Positions 7,468 to 17,242 of a stretch of 64,000 nt of DNA are shown here, in pieces (the stretch's first letter is position 1; the number at the start of each line of letters is the position of its first letter). A program made the translations under genes and the position numbers. Location of the stretch: the NCBI RefSeq assembly GCF_003993775.1, contig NZ_RJRZ01000011.1, forward strand, positions 1 to 64,000, given 5' to 3'. Source of the DNA: Frigidibacter oleivorans (lineage in GTDB: Bacteria > Pseudomonadota > Alphaproteobacteria > Rhodobacterales > Rhodobacteraceae). The notes below the pieces were generated by a model, which saw only the letters and a list, made by a program, of their open reading frames with translations, ran no database searches and was not told the origin of the DNA.

Positions 7468-9836
7468 CAGAACCGGGTCGAGACGGTCAGGTCGAAGTTC
7501 TGCTCGATGTCGTAGTCCTCTTTCTGCAGCGCCTTCGAGAAGTTGAAGCGCAGGGGACCGATCGGCGTCGTCCAGAACAGCGACACGCCCACCACCGAAC
7601 GGACGTACATGTCGTCATCGACGGTGCAGCCGCCGTCGCCGTCGAGGTCGGTGCAGCCCGTGTCGAGACCGCCCGAGGTGTCGTCGAGGCCCCAGACCGA
7701 GCCCACGTCCATGAACAGGCCGCCCGAGACGCCGTATTCCTCGGGCACGCCGATCGGGAATTCGGCCTCGATCCGGGCGACGGCGAAGTAGTTGCCGCCC
7801 AGCGGATCCTCGTTGGCGACGTCGAGGTCGCGCGGGCCGATGCCCCGGCTTTCGAAGCCGCGCATCTCGCTGCCGAAATAGCGGTCGGTCACGCGCGAAT
7901 TCGTGCCGTTCAGCGCGGTGAAGACGCCGCCCTCGAATTCCGACCGCACCGTCCAGGTGTCGCGGAAGGTGCGGAACTCGCTGCCGACGAAGAACGAGGT
8001 CTTGATCGCCTCGACATCCCCCGCCAGCCCGTAGAATTCCTGGCCGAAGCGCAGGACGACCCCGCCATCCCGGTTGATGCCGTTGCGGCGGCTGTCATAG
8101 TTCAGCTGGTAGGACAGGCCGAAGCTGTCCTGGCTGCCCTCTTCGGCGACGAGGATGCGCGAGCTGTTGAACGTGTCGATGTCGTACAGCTCTTCCTGCC
8201 CGATCTTCACGCCAAGCTGCAGGCGCGTCGCCTCGGTCAGCGGGAATTCGATCGAGGGGTCGAGGCCGATCAGCCGGATCGAGTAATCCGCGTTCTCGTT
8301 GTCCGACACGCGGTAGTAGGCGTTGAAGCGCAGCGCCACGTTGCGGTCGAGGAAGGCGGGCTCGACGAAGGTGATGCTGGAATTCTGGGTCGAATCCGTG
8401 GTGTTGATCGACACGCCCAGGAATTGCCCGCGGCCGAGGAAGTTCGACTCGTTGAAGCTGAGCGCCAGACCCACGCCGCTGTCCACGCCGTAGCTGAGAC
8501 CGAAGGACAGCGAGCCGGTCGGCTGTTCGGTTACGTTTACGTCGACGATGACCTGATCCTGCGCCGATCCCTGACGGGTGTCGACCGAGGAATCCGAGAA
8601 GTAGTTGAGCGCGCGAATGCGTTCGGCGGCCTGACGGATCTCGCGTTCGTTGAAGGGGTCACCCTCGACCGACCGGAACTGGCGCCGGATCACGCGGTCG
8701 AGCGTGGTGGCGTTGCCCTCGATGTCGATGCGTTCGACGAAGACGCGCGGGCCGCGGGTGACGACGAAATCGACGTCCAGCGTCCCTGCCGCCTCGTTCC
8801 GGGTGATGCGCGGCTCGACGCGGATGAAGTCGAGCCCCTTGCGCAGCGCCACGTTCTCCATCCGGGTGATGGCATTGTCGACGGTGTTCGGCGAATAGGT
8901 CGATCCGCTGCGCACCCGCAGGGCGCTGACGAACTCATCCGCCGGCAGGCCATCCACCTCGGACAGGACGCGGACCTGACCGAAGCGGAAGCTCTGGCCC
9001 TCGCGCAGGTTGAAGACCACGAAGGTGGCGTCGCGCTCTTCCGAATATTCGGTGGTGATGCCCAGCACCTGGAAATCGGCATAGCCGCGCGACTGGTAGA
9101 AGTCGGACAGCAGTTGCCGGTCGAGGTTGATGCGGTCCTGCGCATAGGTGTCGCTGCCGAGGAAGGTGCGCAGCAGCCCCGCCTGCTTGGTGTTCAGCAC
9201 CTCGCGCAGGCGGCGGTCGGAAAAGTCGCGGTTGCCGGTGAAGGACAGCCGCTCGATCTCGTTGATGCGGCCCTCGCTGATCTCGAACACCAGATCGACG
9301 CGATTGTCTTCGCGGCGGATGACCTTGGGTTCGACGCGGGCGGCGGTCCGGCCCACGGCGGCATAGGCCTCGGAAATCGAGGCGGCGTCGGCCTCGGCCA
9401 GCCGGGGCGAGAAGACGCGGCCGGGGCGGGACTGGATGCCCTGCTGCAGCTGTTCGTCGTTGACGCGGGCATTGCCCTCGAAGTCGATCACGTTGATCGT
9501 CGGGTATTCGACGACCCGGATCACCAGCGTGTTGCCCGAGGGCACGACCTCGACCGACTCGAAGAGGCCCGAGTTCAGGATGTTCTGGTAAGCGTCGTTC
9601 AGCTGCCCGGCCGAGACCGAGGCGCCGCGCGCGATACCCGCATAGGAGAGAATCGTGTTGGCATCGATCCGGTCGTTCCCTTGCACCTGCACGGCCGAAA
9701 AGCTGTAGCCCTGCGCGAAGGTCGTGACCGGCATCGCGGTTCCGCACAGCAGCGCCGCCGACAGGGCAAGGGCGGGGCGCGACATCAGCCGGCGACTCGT
9801 CCGCCTGCCGCCGCAGACGTTCTGCTCACTGCCCAT
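7467..9836 (-). CDS. bamA: Outer membrane protein assembly factor BamA
   Basis: BamA is the Omp85-family core of the machine that inserts beta-barrel proteins into the outer membrane. The 789-residue precursor has a signal peptide ending near FAQG. POTRA repeats begin with YSFSAVQVQGNDRIDANTI, and the barrel includes FVEPAFLDRNVALRFNAYYR. The GSEMRGFESRGIGPRD segment corresponds to the conserved VRGF/Y loop. The last residue is Phe, as usual for barrel proteins. GGAGAGGGA precedes the ATG at 9836, supporting this start over Met18. It sits between a 52-aa membrane protein and skp. Confidence 0.97.
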   Translation of the reverse strand: MGSEQNVCGGRRTSRRLMSRPALALSAALLCGTAMPVTTFAQGYSFSAVQVQGNDRIDANTILSYAGIARGASVSAGQLNDAYQNILNSGLFESVEVVPSGNTLVIRVVEYPTINVIDFEGNARVNDEQLQQGIQSRPGRVFSPRLAEADAASISEAYAAVGRTAARVEPKVIRREDNRVDLVFEISEGRINEIERLSFTGNRDFSDRRLREVLNTKQAGLLRTFLGSDTYAQDRINLDRQLLSDFYQSRGYADFQVLGITTEYSEERDATFVVFNLREGQSFRFGQVRVLSEVDGLPADEFVSALRVRSGSTYSPNTVDNAITRMENVALRKGLDFIRVEPRITRNEAAGTLDVDFVVTRGPRVFVERIDIEGNATTLDRVIRRQFRSVEGDPFNEREIRQAAERIRALNYFSDSSVDTRQGSAQDQVIVDVNVTEQPTGSLSFGLSYGVDSGVGLALSFNESNFLGRGQFLGVSINTTDSTQNSSITFVEPAFLDRNVALRFNAYYRVSDNENADYSIRLIGLDPSIEFPLTEATRLQLGVKIGQEELYDIDTFNSSRILVAEEGSQDSFGLSYQLNYDSRRNGINRDGGVVLRFGQEFYGLAGDVEAIKTSFFVGSEFRTFRDTWTVRSEFEGGVFTALNGTNSRVTDRYFGSEMRGFESRGIGPRDLDVANEDPLGGNYFAVARIEAEFPIGVPEEYGVSGGLFMDVGSVWGLDDTSGGLDTGCTDLDGDGGCTVDDDMYVRSVVGVSLFWTTPIGPLRFNFSKALQKEDYDIEQNFDLTVSTRF

Positions 9837-9874
9837 CCGTCCCTCTCCGTCTTTTCGCGATATCTTCCGGGTCG

Positions 9875-9903
9875 TGAGTAGCTTGAACGCTATGGCTTGT
9901 CAA
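9875..9903 (-). promoter_or_regulatory. Candidate sigma-70 promoter for bamA, overlapping a palindrome
   Basis: On the minus strand a perfect -35 TTGACA (9898-9903) is followed after 17 bases by a weak -10 TACTCA (9875-9880). The initiator region lies 39 bases upstream of the bamA start codon. The -35 is embedded in the inverted repeat CTTGT-CAAA-ACAAG (9896-9909), which could be an operator. The -10 match is poor, so this is a suggestion only. Confidence 0.4.
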
Positions 9904-10062
9904 AACAAGCGCGCGGTCCGGAGCGACGGGCGGGCGCGACCGCGGCACCGGTGCAGCAGTCGCGGGCCCTGAGAACGGGTCACGGGCGGGCAAACCGGGT
10001 CGGCGTGGGCGGAAAGCCGCGCGGCGGCGGGGGACGGCGGCCCCTGGCGGGCGGCGCCCGGG

Positions 10063-10221
10063 TCAGGGATGCAGCGGGCCGGGCACCAGTTGCAGCAGTT
10101 CGGCGCCGATCGCTGCCCCGCCCACCAGGCCGACCAGAATCGCCATGGGCGTGGCCACGCGTTCCCAGTTCAGATCGACCAGCAGCCACAGGCCGCGGGC
10201 GCCTTTCGCGATAGCGTACAT
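10063..10221 (-). CDS. Small single-pass membrane protein, 52 aa, between rseP and bamA
   Basis: I do not recognise a named family. The frame encodes MYAIAKGARGLWLLVDLNWERV followed by a hydrophobic stretch of about 17 residues (MAILVGLVGGAAIGAEL), then a short polar tail LVPGPLHP. A good ribosome binding site (GGTGGAGGG) precedes the ATG at 10221 by about 7 bases. The gene lies in the same orientation as rseP and bamA, which flank it, and fits the gap between them. One transmembrane helix and an N-terminal basic/aromatic segment suggest an inner-membrane peptide. A role in envelope assembly or RseP control is possible only from context. Confidence 0.7.
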   Translation of the reverse strand: MYAIAKGARGLWLLVDLNWERVATPMAILVGLVGGAAIGAELLQLVPGPLHP

Positions 10222-10328
10222 GTCGGGGGCCCTCCACCCTGATCCACGGGCAAAGGGCTAGCGCGCGATTGTGGCGCGAGTTTGGCGTCCGCCGGGCGCG
10301 GCCGGGGCGGGCGTTCCGGACGGCGGGC

Positions 10329-11681
10329 CTAGCAGCGCAGGTCGTTGGTCAGCCCGAACAGCATCAGCGCCAGAACGATGGCCAGACCCATCGTCATCAG
10401 CACCCCCGTCAACCGGTCCGAGGGCGGCCGGCCGGAGGCCCATTCCCAAGCGTGAAACATCAGGTGCCCGCCGTCCAGCACCGGGATCGGCAAGAGGTTC
10501 ATCAGCCCCACCGCCGTCGACAGCACCGCCACGAACCAGAAGAAATCCGACAGGCCGGCGCTGGCCGCCGCGCCCGAGGTTTCGGCGATGCCGATCGGCC
10601 CGCGCAGGTTGCAGGACGAGATCGCCCCGGTCAGCATGTGACGGAAGGCCGACAGCGACGAGCGGATGACGAAGCCCACCTCGCGCGCACCCTCGACCAG
10701 CGCCTCGCCGGGGCCGACGGTGCGGGTCACCGGCTCGAAGAACATCCCGCCGCCCACGCCGATCAGCCAGCGCGTCTCGAACCCGCCCTCGCGCAGCGGC
10801 AGGTCGGTGCGCCGCGCCGACAGCCGGGTGTCGAAGGTGCTGCCCCCGCCCGTCTCCGACGGCCGCCAGACCTGCAGCCCGATCTCCTCGCCCCCGGCTT
10901 CGGTGACGATGCCCTGCAATTCGCGGAAGCTGCGCACCGGCCGGCCCTCGGCCGACAGGATCACGTCGCCCTTGGCCAGACCGGCGGCGGCCGCGGCGGA
11001 CTCGGGCGCGACCGAGACGATGCGCGGCGGGCTGACGGCCGGGCCGGTCAGCGCCAGTTCGGCGCCGTCGCGGGTGACGCTGTAGGCGAGCCTGTCGCGG
11101 TCGGCCAGATCCTCGCCGACCTCCTGAAGCGTGGTGTAGTCCGGGACCGCGCGCCCCTCGACGGCGCGAATCGTGTCGCCCGCCGCCAGTTCGCCCGTGC
11201 CGCCCGGCAGCGGCAGCAGCCGCCCGACCGTCGGCGTGTCGGTGGCGAAGCCGACGGTCATGAAGACGGTGGCGAAGATCAGCGCCGACAGCACGAAGTT
11301 GAAGACCGGCCCCGCCGCCACCGTCGCCGCCCGCGCCCATAGCGGCGCGCCATGCATGGTGTGGCGCCGCTCCTCGGCCGAGAGGCGCGCCATCGCCGCG
11401 TCATCCGGCCCGGCCGAGGCGGCATTGGCGTCGCCCAGGAATTTCACATAGCCGCCGAAGGGCAGCGCCGCCACCTGCCAGCGCGTGCCGTGCCGGTCCT
11501 TGCGCGAGAACAGCACCGGCCCGAAGCCGAGGCTGAACACCTCGGCCCGGATGCCCGACCAGCGGCCGACGATGTAATGGCCGTATTCATGCACCGCGAC
11601 GATGATCGACAGGGCGACGACGAAGGCCCCCACCGTATAGAGAAGGTTGCCGAAGGACGGGAGAAGCGATGCAATGTCCAA
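10329..11681 (-). CDS. rseP: Intramembrane site-2 protease RseP
   Basis: RseP cleaves anti-sigma factors within the membrane and removes leftover signal peptides. The zinc motif HEYGH at residues 31-35 lies in the first membrane helix, and the third zinc ligand is in the C-terminal NLLPIPVLDGGHL motif. PDZ-type domains lie between (for example PESAAAAAGLAKGDVILSAEGRPV near residues 225-250). At 450 residues it matches the family. It starts 32 bases after dxr, in the conserved dxr-rseP-bamA order. A 107-base stretch without a gene separates its stop from the 52-aa gene. Confidence 0.96.
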   Translation of the reverse strand: MDIASLLPSFGNLLYTVGAFVVALSIIVAVHEYGHYIVGRWSGIRAEVFSLGFGPVLFSRKDRHGTRWQVAALPFGGYVKFLGDANAASAGPDDAAMARLSAEERRHTMHGAPLWARAATVAAGPVFNFVLSALIFATVFMTVGFATDTPTVGRLLPLPGGTGELAAGDTIRAVEGRAVPDYTTLQEVGEDLADRDRLAYSVTRDGAELALTGPAVSPPRIVSVAPESAAAAAGLAKGDVILSAEGRPVRSFRELQGIVTEAGGEEIGLQVWRPSETGGGSTFDTRLSARRTDLPLREGGFETRWLIGVGGGMFFEPVTRTVGPGEALVEGAREVGFVIRSSLSAFRHMLTGAISSCNLRGPIGIAETSGAAASAGLSDFFWFVAVLSTAVGLMNLLPIPVLDGGHLMFHAWEWASGRPPSDRLTGVLMTMGLAIVLALMLFGLTNDLRC

Positions 11682-11713
11682 CTGTCTTCCTCAAATCGAC
11701 CTGACGGCCCGGT

Positions 11714-12895
11714 TCAATCCACCCGGGCGCCGGTGCATTCCCTTGCCAATGCGCGGGCCTCGCGATCGGCGTCGCAGAGGTTATCGAGCGTGATGTCGGC
11801 ATTTCCAAGACCGCTTTGGGCTGACATTCGCGCGAGCACCCGTTCCACCACCGCGGCCATGCCGGTGAAGGGCAGCCGGCCAGCGATGAAGGCGTCGAGC
11901 GCCGCCTCCTTGGCGCCGTTGAACACCGCCCCCGCCAGGCCGCGCGTGGCCATCACCTCGCGCGCCAGCCGCAGCGCGGGATAGCGCGCGGGGTCCGGGT
12001 CGCGGAAGGTCAGCCGCCCGATCTGGCCCAGGTCCAGCCGTGCCACCGGCAGGGGCGCGCGGGTCGGCCAGTTCAGCGCATAGCCGATGGCATGGCGCAT
12101 GTCCGGCGCGCCGAGATGCGCCATCAGCCCGCCGTCGCAGAACCCCACCAGCGCATGGACCAGCGATTCCGGATGCACCAGCACCTCGATCCGCTCGGGC
12201 GCGATGTCGAAGAACTCGCGCGTCTCGATCACCTCCAGCGCCTTGTTGAACATCGAGGCGCTGTCGATGGTGATGCGCTGGCCCATCGCCCAGTTCGGAT
12301 GGCTGGATGCCTCGGCCACCGTGGCACGGGCGAGCCGGTCCAGCGGCCAGTCGCGGAAGGCCCCGCCCGAGGCGGTGATGATCACCCGCTCGACGCAGGC
12401 GATGTCCTCGCCCGTCAGGGCCTGGAAGACGGCGGAATGTTCGCTGTCCACCGGCAGGATGGTGGCGCCGTGGCGGCGGGCGGTCTCCATCAGCAGCGGG
12501 CCGGCGGTGACGAGGCTTTCCTTGTTGGCCAGCGCCAGCGTCGCGCCGTGGCGCAGCGCCGCCAGCCCCGGCGGCAGGCCCGCGAAACCCACGATCGCGC
12601 TCATCACCCAGTCGGCGGGGCGGTCGGCGGCCTCGACCAGCGCGGCGGGGCCGGCCGCGGCCTCGATCCCGCTGCCGGCGAGGCGCGCCCGCAGGTCGGC
12701 CAGGCAGCCGGGATCGGCGGTCACCGCGACCTCGGCCCGCAGGGCGCGCGCCATCTCGGCCAGGCGCGCGGTGTTGCGCGCCCCGGTCACCGCGACGGTG
12801 TGGAAGGCCCCCGGCCCGCCCGCCCGCATCGTCAGGTCGAAGGTGCTCTCGCCGATGGAGCCGGTCGCCCCGAAGATCGAGATCCGGCGCGTCAC
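11714..12895 (-). CDS. dxr: 1-deoxy-D-xylulose 5-phosphate reductoisomerase
   Basis: Dxr converts DXP to 2-C-methyl-D-erythritol 4-phosphate, the committed step of the MEP isoprenoid pathway. The NADPH motif GATGSIGEST lies at residues 8-17. LALANKESLV, the metal-site LPVDSEHSAVFQAL, ITASGGAF, HPNWAMGQRITIDSASMFNKALE and VHPESLVHALV follow. The start is GTG at 12895 (TRRISIFGATG), because it overlaps the cdsA stop as GTGA and gives the standard length of 393 residues. Isoprenoid precursors feed the neighbouring uppS product. Confidence 0.96.
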   Translation of the reverse strand: MTRRISIFGATGSIGESTFDLTMRAGGPGAFHTVAVTGARNTARLAEMARALRAEVAVTADPGCLADLRARLAGSGIEAAAGPAALVEAADRPADWVMSAIVGFAGLPPGLAALRHGATLALANKESLVTAGPLLMETARRHGATILPVDSEHSAVFQALTGEDIACVERVIITASGGAFRDWPLDRLARATVAEASSHPNWAMGQRITIDSASMFNKALEVIETREFFDIAPERIEVLVHPESLVHALVGFCDGGLMAHLGAPDMRHAIGYALNWPTRAPLPVARLDLGQIGRLTFRDPDPARYPALRLAREVMATRGLAGAVFNGAKEAALDAFIAGRLPFTGMAAVVERVLARMSAQSGLGNADITLDNLCDADREARALARECTGARVD

Positions 12896-13758
12896 AGCCG
12901 CAGCTCCGGCACGTCGACGACCTGCGCCACGAGCAGCATCATCAGCGCCGCCCCCAGCAACCCGTCGAACCGGTCGAGCAGCCCGCCATGGCCGGGGATC
13001 AGGGTGGAACTGTCCTTGACCCCGGCGCGGCGCTTGATCGCGCTTTCGGCGATGTCGCCCATCTGGGAGGCCAGCGCGACGGCGGCGGAAATCCAGGGCA
13101 GGTCCGGCCCGGCATCGGTGAAGGTCAGGAAGACCGCGCCCACAAGCGCCGCCGCCACCCATCCGCCGGCCGTGCCGGCCCAGGTCTTCTTCGGGCTGAC
13201 GCGCGGCCAGAACTTCGGCCCGCCGATCAGCCGGCCGGCGAAATAGCCCGCGATGTCGGTCGCCACCACCACCAGCACCAGCCAGGCCAGCCAGACCACG
13301 CCGTGATCGGCGCGGAAGGATACCAGCCCATAGGCCGCCTGCAGGACGGCGATACCATAGATCAGCCAGATCGCCCGGTCGCGCATCGGCAGGGTAAGGC
13401 CGGCCAGCAGCGGCAGCGCCAGCATCAGCCCGCCCCAGCCCCAGCCCCAGTAACCGACGCCGCCGCCGAAGCCCGGCCAGACCCGCGCCAGCACCAGCGC
13501 CGCCAGCAGGCAGGCCGCCGCCAGCAGGCCGATCCGCCGCGCGCCGGCGGGCGCGGCGCGGGCCAGCATCGCCGCCAGTTCCCAGATCATCAGCCCGGAT
13601 GCCGCGACGGCGAGCCCCGCGAACCACCAGCCGCCCAGCCAGATCAGCGCCAGCCCGCCGCCCGCCATCGCCACGCCCGACGCAAGCCTCGGCCCCAGAT
13701 CGGCCCAGCGACCGCGGGAAGGGCCGGCGGGCGGGCCGGCTGGGTCCGGGCCGCTCAT
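12892..13758 (-). CDS. cdsA: Phosphatidate cytidylyltransferase
   Basis: CdsA makes CDP-diacylglycerol from phosphatidate and CTP, the branch point for membrane phospholipids. The 288-residue protein has about eight hydrophobic segments. It carries the C-terminal family signature: SQMGDIAESAIKRRAGVKD followed by STLIPGHGGLLDRFDGL. The start MSGPDPAGPP at 13758 overlaps the uppS stop as ATGA. The N-terminal 25 residues are Pro/Gly-rich and probably cytoplasmic. It overlaps the GTG start of dxr by 4 bases. Confidence 0.95.
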   Translation of the reverse strand: MSGPDPAGPPAGPSRGRWADLGPRLASGVAMAGGGLALIWLGGWWFAGLAVAASGLMIWELAAMLARAAPAGARRIGLLAAACLLAALVLARVWPGFGGGVGYWGWGWGGLMLALPLLAGLTLPMRDRAIWLIYGIAVLQAAYGLVSFRADHGVVWLAWLVLVVVATDIAGYFAGRLIGGPKFWPRVSPKKTWAGTAGGWVAAALVGAVFLTFTDAGPDLPWISAAVALASQMGDIAESAIKRRAGVKDSSTLIPGHGGLLDRFDGLLGAALMMLLVAQVVDVPELRL

Positions 13759-14567
13759 CCCGTCAGCACACCGCCGAACCGGCGTTCGCGCAGCCCGAAG
13801 CGGCCGAGGATCCCGGCCAGAACCTCGGGGGTGAAGTCGGGCCAGAGGACCGGCGAGAATTCGTATTCGGCATAGGCCGACTGCCAGGGCAGGAAGTTCG
13901 AGGTCCGCGTCTCGCCCGAGGTGCGGATCACCAGATCCGGGTCCGGCATCCCGGCGGTGTCCAGCCGCGCGGCCAGCGCCGCCTCGTCCGCCGCGCAGGG
14001 ATCGAGCCGGCCTGCCGCCACATCCTCGGCCAGACGGCGGGCGGCGCGGGCCAGTTCGTCCCGCCCGCCATAGTTGATCGCCACGGTGAAGTTGACGCGG
14101 GCATTGGGGGCGGTGCGGGTCTCGATCCCCGCCATCAGCCGCTGCAGCCGCGGGTCGAGCCGGTCGCGCGCGCCGATGAAGCGCAGGCGCACGCCCTCGG
14201 CCGACATGGCATCGGCCTCTTTCTCGATATAGCGGGCGAAGATGCCCATCAGGCCCAGCACCTCTTCGGTGGAGCGCTTCCAGTTCTCGGTCGAGAAGGC
14301 ATAGACGGTCAGCCAGTCGATGCCCAGATCGGGGCAGGCGCGGACGATTTCCTTGACCCGCTCGGCCCCCTTGCGATGGCCCACCAGCCGGGGCCAGCCG
14401 CGCGAGGTGGCCCAGCGTCCGTTGCCGTCCATGATGATCGCGACGTGACGCGGCGGACACGGTGCGCGGCCGCCCTCGCCCGGCCCCGTGGCCGCGGCGC
14501 GCCCTGCCCTGTCGTCAACGTCCTTGGCCGCCATCGGCGCCTCGCTGCCTGTAACCGCTTCAATCAA
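13755..14567 (-). CDS. uppS: Undecaprenyl diphosphate synthase (cis-prenyltransferase)
   Basis: UppS elongates farnesyl diphosphate with isopentenyl units to C55 undecaprenyl diphosphate, the lipid carrier for peptidoglycan and O-antigen. The motif HVAIIMDGNGRWA gives the catalytic Asp47. GHRKGAERVKEIV, LTVYAFSTENWKRS, NYGGRDEL and DLVIRTSGETRTSNFLPWQ with the C-terminal EYEFSPVLWPDF complete the family pattern. The annotated ATG at 14567 gives 270 residues. An ATG at 14534 (259 residues) is equally possible, since the first 40 residues are not conserved. It is followed by cdsA with a 4-base overlap. Confidence 0.95.
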   Translation of the reverse strand: MIEAVTGSEAPMAAKDVDDRAGRAAATGPGEGGRAPCPPRHVAIIMDGNGRWATSRGWPRLVGHRKGAERVKEIVRACPDLGIDWLTVYAFSTENWKRSTEEVLGLMGIFARYIEKEADAMSAEGVRLRFIGARDRLDPRLQRLMAGIETRTAPNARVNFTVAINYGGRDELARAARRLAEDVAAGRLDPCAADEAALAARLDTAGMPDPDLVIRTSGETRTSNFLPWQSAYAEYEFSPVLWPDFTPEVLAGILGRFGLRERRFGGVLTG

Positions 14568-14608
14568 TGACAGCCCGGCGGCGCCGGGCCGGATCGCCGG
14601 CGCGCAGG

Positions 14609-15172
14609 TCAGACCTGCATGATCTCGGCCTGCTTGCCTTCCAGTGCCTTGTCGACGGCGGCGATCATCTTGTCGGTCAGGGCCTGCACCTCGTCCGACC
14701 AGAACTTCTGGTCGTCCTCGGACATGCCGTCGCCCTTGGCCTTCTTGATCTGGTCCATGCCGTCGCGGCGGACGTTGCGGATCGCCACGCGCGCGTGTTC
14801 GGCATATTGCGCCGCCACCCGCGTCAGCTCTCGCCGCCGCTCCTCGTTCAGTTCCGGGATCGGCAGCATGATGATGGTGCCGTTGGTCTGCGGGTTGATG
14901 CCGAGCCCGCTTTCGCGGATCGCCTTCTCGACCTTGCCGACCATGCCCTTGTCCCAGATGTTGACCGTCACCATCCGGGGTTCGGGCACGTTGACGGTGC
15001 CCAGCTGGTTGATCGGGGTCATCTGGCCATAGGCCTCGACCTGGATCGGCTCGACCAGGCTGGCCGAGGCGCGGCCCGTGCGCAGCGAGGCGAATTCGTG
15101 CCGCAGCGATACCATGGCGCCGTCCATGCGGCGGGTCAGATCCTCGATGTCGATCTCGATGTCGTCGGCCAT
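14609..15172 (-). CDS. frr: Ribosome recycling factor
   Basis: RRF with EF-G splits post-termination ribosomes. The 187-residue product [20 protein letters not shown] contains the family pattern [64 protein letters not shown] and the C-terminal [12 protein letters not shown]. The ATG at 15172 is preferred over the longer frame because GGAAAG precedes it and the length matches the usual 185. It follows pyrH after about 100 bases and precedes uppS by 41 bases, the standard order. Confidence 0.97.
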   Translation of the reverse strand: MADDIEIDIEDLTRRMDGAMVSLRHEFASLRTGRASASLVEPIQVEAYGQMTPINQLGTVNVPEPRMVTVNIWDKGMVGKVEKAIRESGLGINPQTNGTIIMLPIPELNEERRRELTRVAAQYAEHARVAIRNVRRDGMDQIKKAKGDGMSEDDQKFWSDEVQALTDKMIAAVDKALEGKQAEIMQV

Positions 15173-15273
15173 GATGATGCGTCTTTCCGTGTCACAGTCT
15201 GCCCGACCTCTTAGCCGAGGCACGGGGCGAAAGATAGGGGAAGGCGGTCAACGAACCACCAACGGCGGGACGG

Positions 15274-16074
15274 TCAGCCCTTCACCACCGTATAGGTTCC
15301 GGTCCCGGCGAGAATGCCGCGGAAGCCGCCCGGCTCGTCGAGGCTGAAGACGATGATCGGCAGCCGGTTGTCGCGGGCCAGCGCGATCGCGGCCGCGTCC
15401 ATCACCCCGAGCCGCTTGGCCAGCGCCTCGTCATAGCTGACGGTGTCGTAGCGTTTGGCATCGGCGAATTTCTTCGGGTCCTTGTCATAGACCCCGTCCA
15501 CCTTGGTGCCCTTGAAGATCGCCTCGCAGGCCATCTCGTTGGCGCGCAGCGCACCGGCGGTATCGGTGGTGAAATAGGGGTTGCCGGTGCCCGCGGCGAA
15601 GATGCAGACGCGCTTCTTCTCCAGGTGCCGGACGGCGCGGCGGCGGATATAGGGTTCGCAGACCTGGTCCATCGGAATGGCCGAGATCACGCGGGTATGG
15701 ATGCCGAGCGCCTCGAGCGAGGCCTGCATCGCCAGCGCGTTCATCACCGTGGCGAGCATCCCCATATAGTCGGCCGTCGTCCGCTCCATCCCCTGCGCCG
15801 AGCCCTGCAGCCCGCGGAAGATGTTGCCGCCGCCGATCACCATGCAGATCTCGACGCCCAGGTCGTGGACCGATTTCACCTCTTGCGCGATGCGGGCGAC
15901 GGTGGGCGGATGCAGGCCATAGCCCTGGTCGCCCATCAGCGCCTCGCCCGAGATCTTCAGCAGCACCCGCTTGTAGGTTACCGGGGACAGCTGCGGCACC
16001 GCCTGCCGGACCGTCTCGCCCCCTGCCCCGGCCGTCCCGACGGCCCCCGCTGATGCTGCGTCGCTGTCGGTCAT
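15274..16074 (-). CDS. pyrH: UMP kinase
   Basis: PyrH phosphorylates UMP to UDP for nucleotide and sugar-nucleotide synthesis. The amino-acid-kinase fold is shown by [53 protein letters not shown] and the C-terminal GTGTYTV. The ATG at 16074 follows AAGGA at good spacing. About 30 residues precede the kinase core (Ala/Gly-rich), a little longer than in E. coli. It is the first gene of the envelope block and is divergent from miaA. rpsB and tsf, its usual upstream neighbours elsewhere, are not here. Confidence 0.96.
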   Translation of the reverse strand: MTDSDAASAGAVGTAGAGGETVRQAVPQLSPVTYKRVLLKISGEALMGDQGYGLHPPTVARIAQEVKSVHDLGVEICMVIGGGNIFRGLQGSAQGMERTTADYMGMLATVMNALAMQASLEALGIHTRVISAIPMDQVCEPYIRRRAVRHLEKKRVCIFAAGTGNPYFTTDTAGALRANEMACEAIFKGTKVDGVYDKDPKKFADAKRYDTVSYDEALAKRLGVMDAAAIALARDNRLPIIVFSLDEPGGFRGILAGTGTYTVVKG

Positions 16075-16227
16075 CTGTCGTCCTTGCCGTTCCGTGGGTC
16101 GGGCGGCAAGATGCGCGAAATCGCGGACGGGTTCAACCGGGCACGGCACCCGGTCCGCCGCGGCGCGGCGGAAACCGCGCCCGGAAACCGAACCGCCCGC
16201 CCTCATGACCGGACCCGGCGCCCTTCC

Positions 16228-17103
16228 TTGATCGACCTTGCGGACATACCCGACGACCGGCCCGTGGTGATCGCCGGCGCGACGGCCAGCGGCAAGTCGG
16301 CGCTGGCGCTCGCCATCGCCGAGGCGCGGGGCGGCGCGATCGTCAATGCCGACGCGCTGCAGGTCTGGTCCTGCTGGCGGCTGCTGTCGGCCCGCCCCTC
16401 GCCCGCGGAGGAGGCGCGGGCGCCGCACCGGCTGTACGGCCATCTTTCGCCGGGCGCGGAGTACTCGGTCGGCCACTGGCTGCGCGAGGTGGCGCCGCTG
16501 CTGGCCGGGCGGGACCGGCCCATCGTGGTAGGCGGCACCGGGCTGTACCTGACCGCGCTGACCGCGGGGCTGGCCGAGATCCCGCCGGTGCCGCCCGAGC
16601 TGCGGGCCGAGGCCGATGCGCGCCTGGCCGCCGAGGGAACCGCCGGGATGCTGGCCGAAATCGACCCCGACACGCTGGCGCGGATCGACCGGCTGAACCC
16701 CGCCCGGGTGCAGCGGGCATGGGAGGTGCAGCGCGCCACCGGCCGGGGGCTGGCCTTCTGGCAGGACCGGACGCCGCCGCCGCTGCTGCCCGAGGCGGGC
16801 GCGACCTGCCTGTTGCTCGACGCGCGGCCCGACTGGCTAGCGGCGCGGATCGACCGGCGCTTCGACGCGATGCTGGCGGGTGGCGCGCTGGACGAGGTGG
16901 CGGCGATGCTGCCCGCCTGGGACCCCGCCGCGTTGTGGGCCAAGGCCATCGGCGCGCCGGAACTGGTGGCGCATCTGCGGGGCGAGATCCCGCTTGCGGT
17001 GGCGCGGGACCGCGCGCAGGCGGCCAGCCGGCAATATGCCAAGCGTCAGCGCACATGGTTCCGGGCGCGGATGCGCGGCTGGCGGCGGGTGGTGCCGGGC
17101 TGA
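16228..17103 (+). CDS. miaA: tRNA dimethylallyltransferase
   Basis: MiaA prenylates A37 of tRNAs that read U-starting codons, using dimethylallyl diphosphate. The P-loop [11 protein letters not shown] is followed by NADALQVW, a variant of the usual [21 protein letters not shown] and the C-terminal [11 protein letters not shown] match the family. The start is uncertain. I place it at TTG 16228 ([17 protein letters not shown]), which gives 291 residues, the normal length. In-frame ATGs at 16084 and 16111 would add an unusual basic extension. The gene is divergent from pyrH. Confidence 0.9.
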   Translation: MIDLADIPDDRPVVIAGATASGKSALALAIAEARGGAIVNADALQVWSCWRLLSARPSPAEEARAPHRLYGHLSPGAEYSVGHWLREVAPLLAGRDRPIVVGGTGLYLTALTAGLAEIPPVPPELRAEADARLAAEGTAGMLAEIDPDTLARIDRLNPARVQRAWEVQRATGRGLAFWQDRTPPPLLPEAGATCLLLDARPDWLAARIDRRFDAMLAGGALDEVAAMLPAWDPAALWAKAIGAPELVAHLRGEIPLAVARDRAQAASRQYAKRQRTWFRARMRGWRRVVPG

Positions 17104-17242
17104 ACCCGGCGGCCCCGCCAGCCGTGGCACATCGGCCACGTCTGCGAATCGGCCCTCGATCGCGCCGCTTCCGTCTTGGCAGGGGGCCACCGGCGGGCCT
17201 AGTCTGGCCGGCGACCGTCATCCGCCGCGCAGGACCGAACCC

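Noticed and set aside
8424-9881. Plus-strand open frame of 485 codons opposite bamA
   Set aside because: The bamA protein is complete and convincing; the antisense frame has no recognisable motif and only reflects codon bias.
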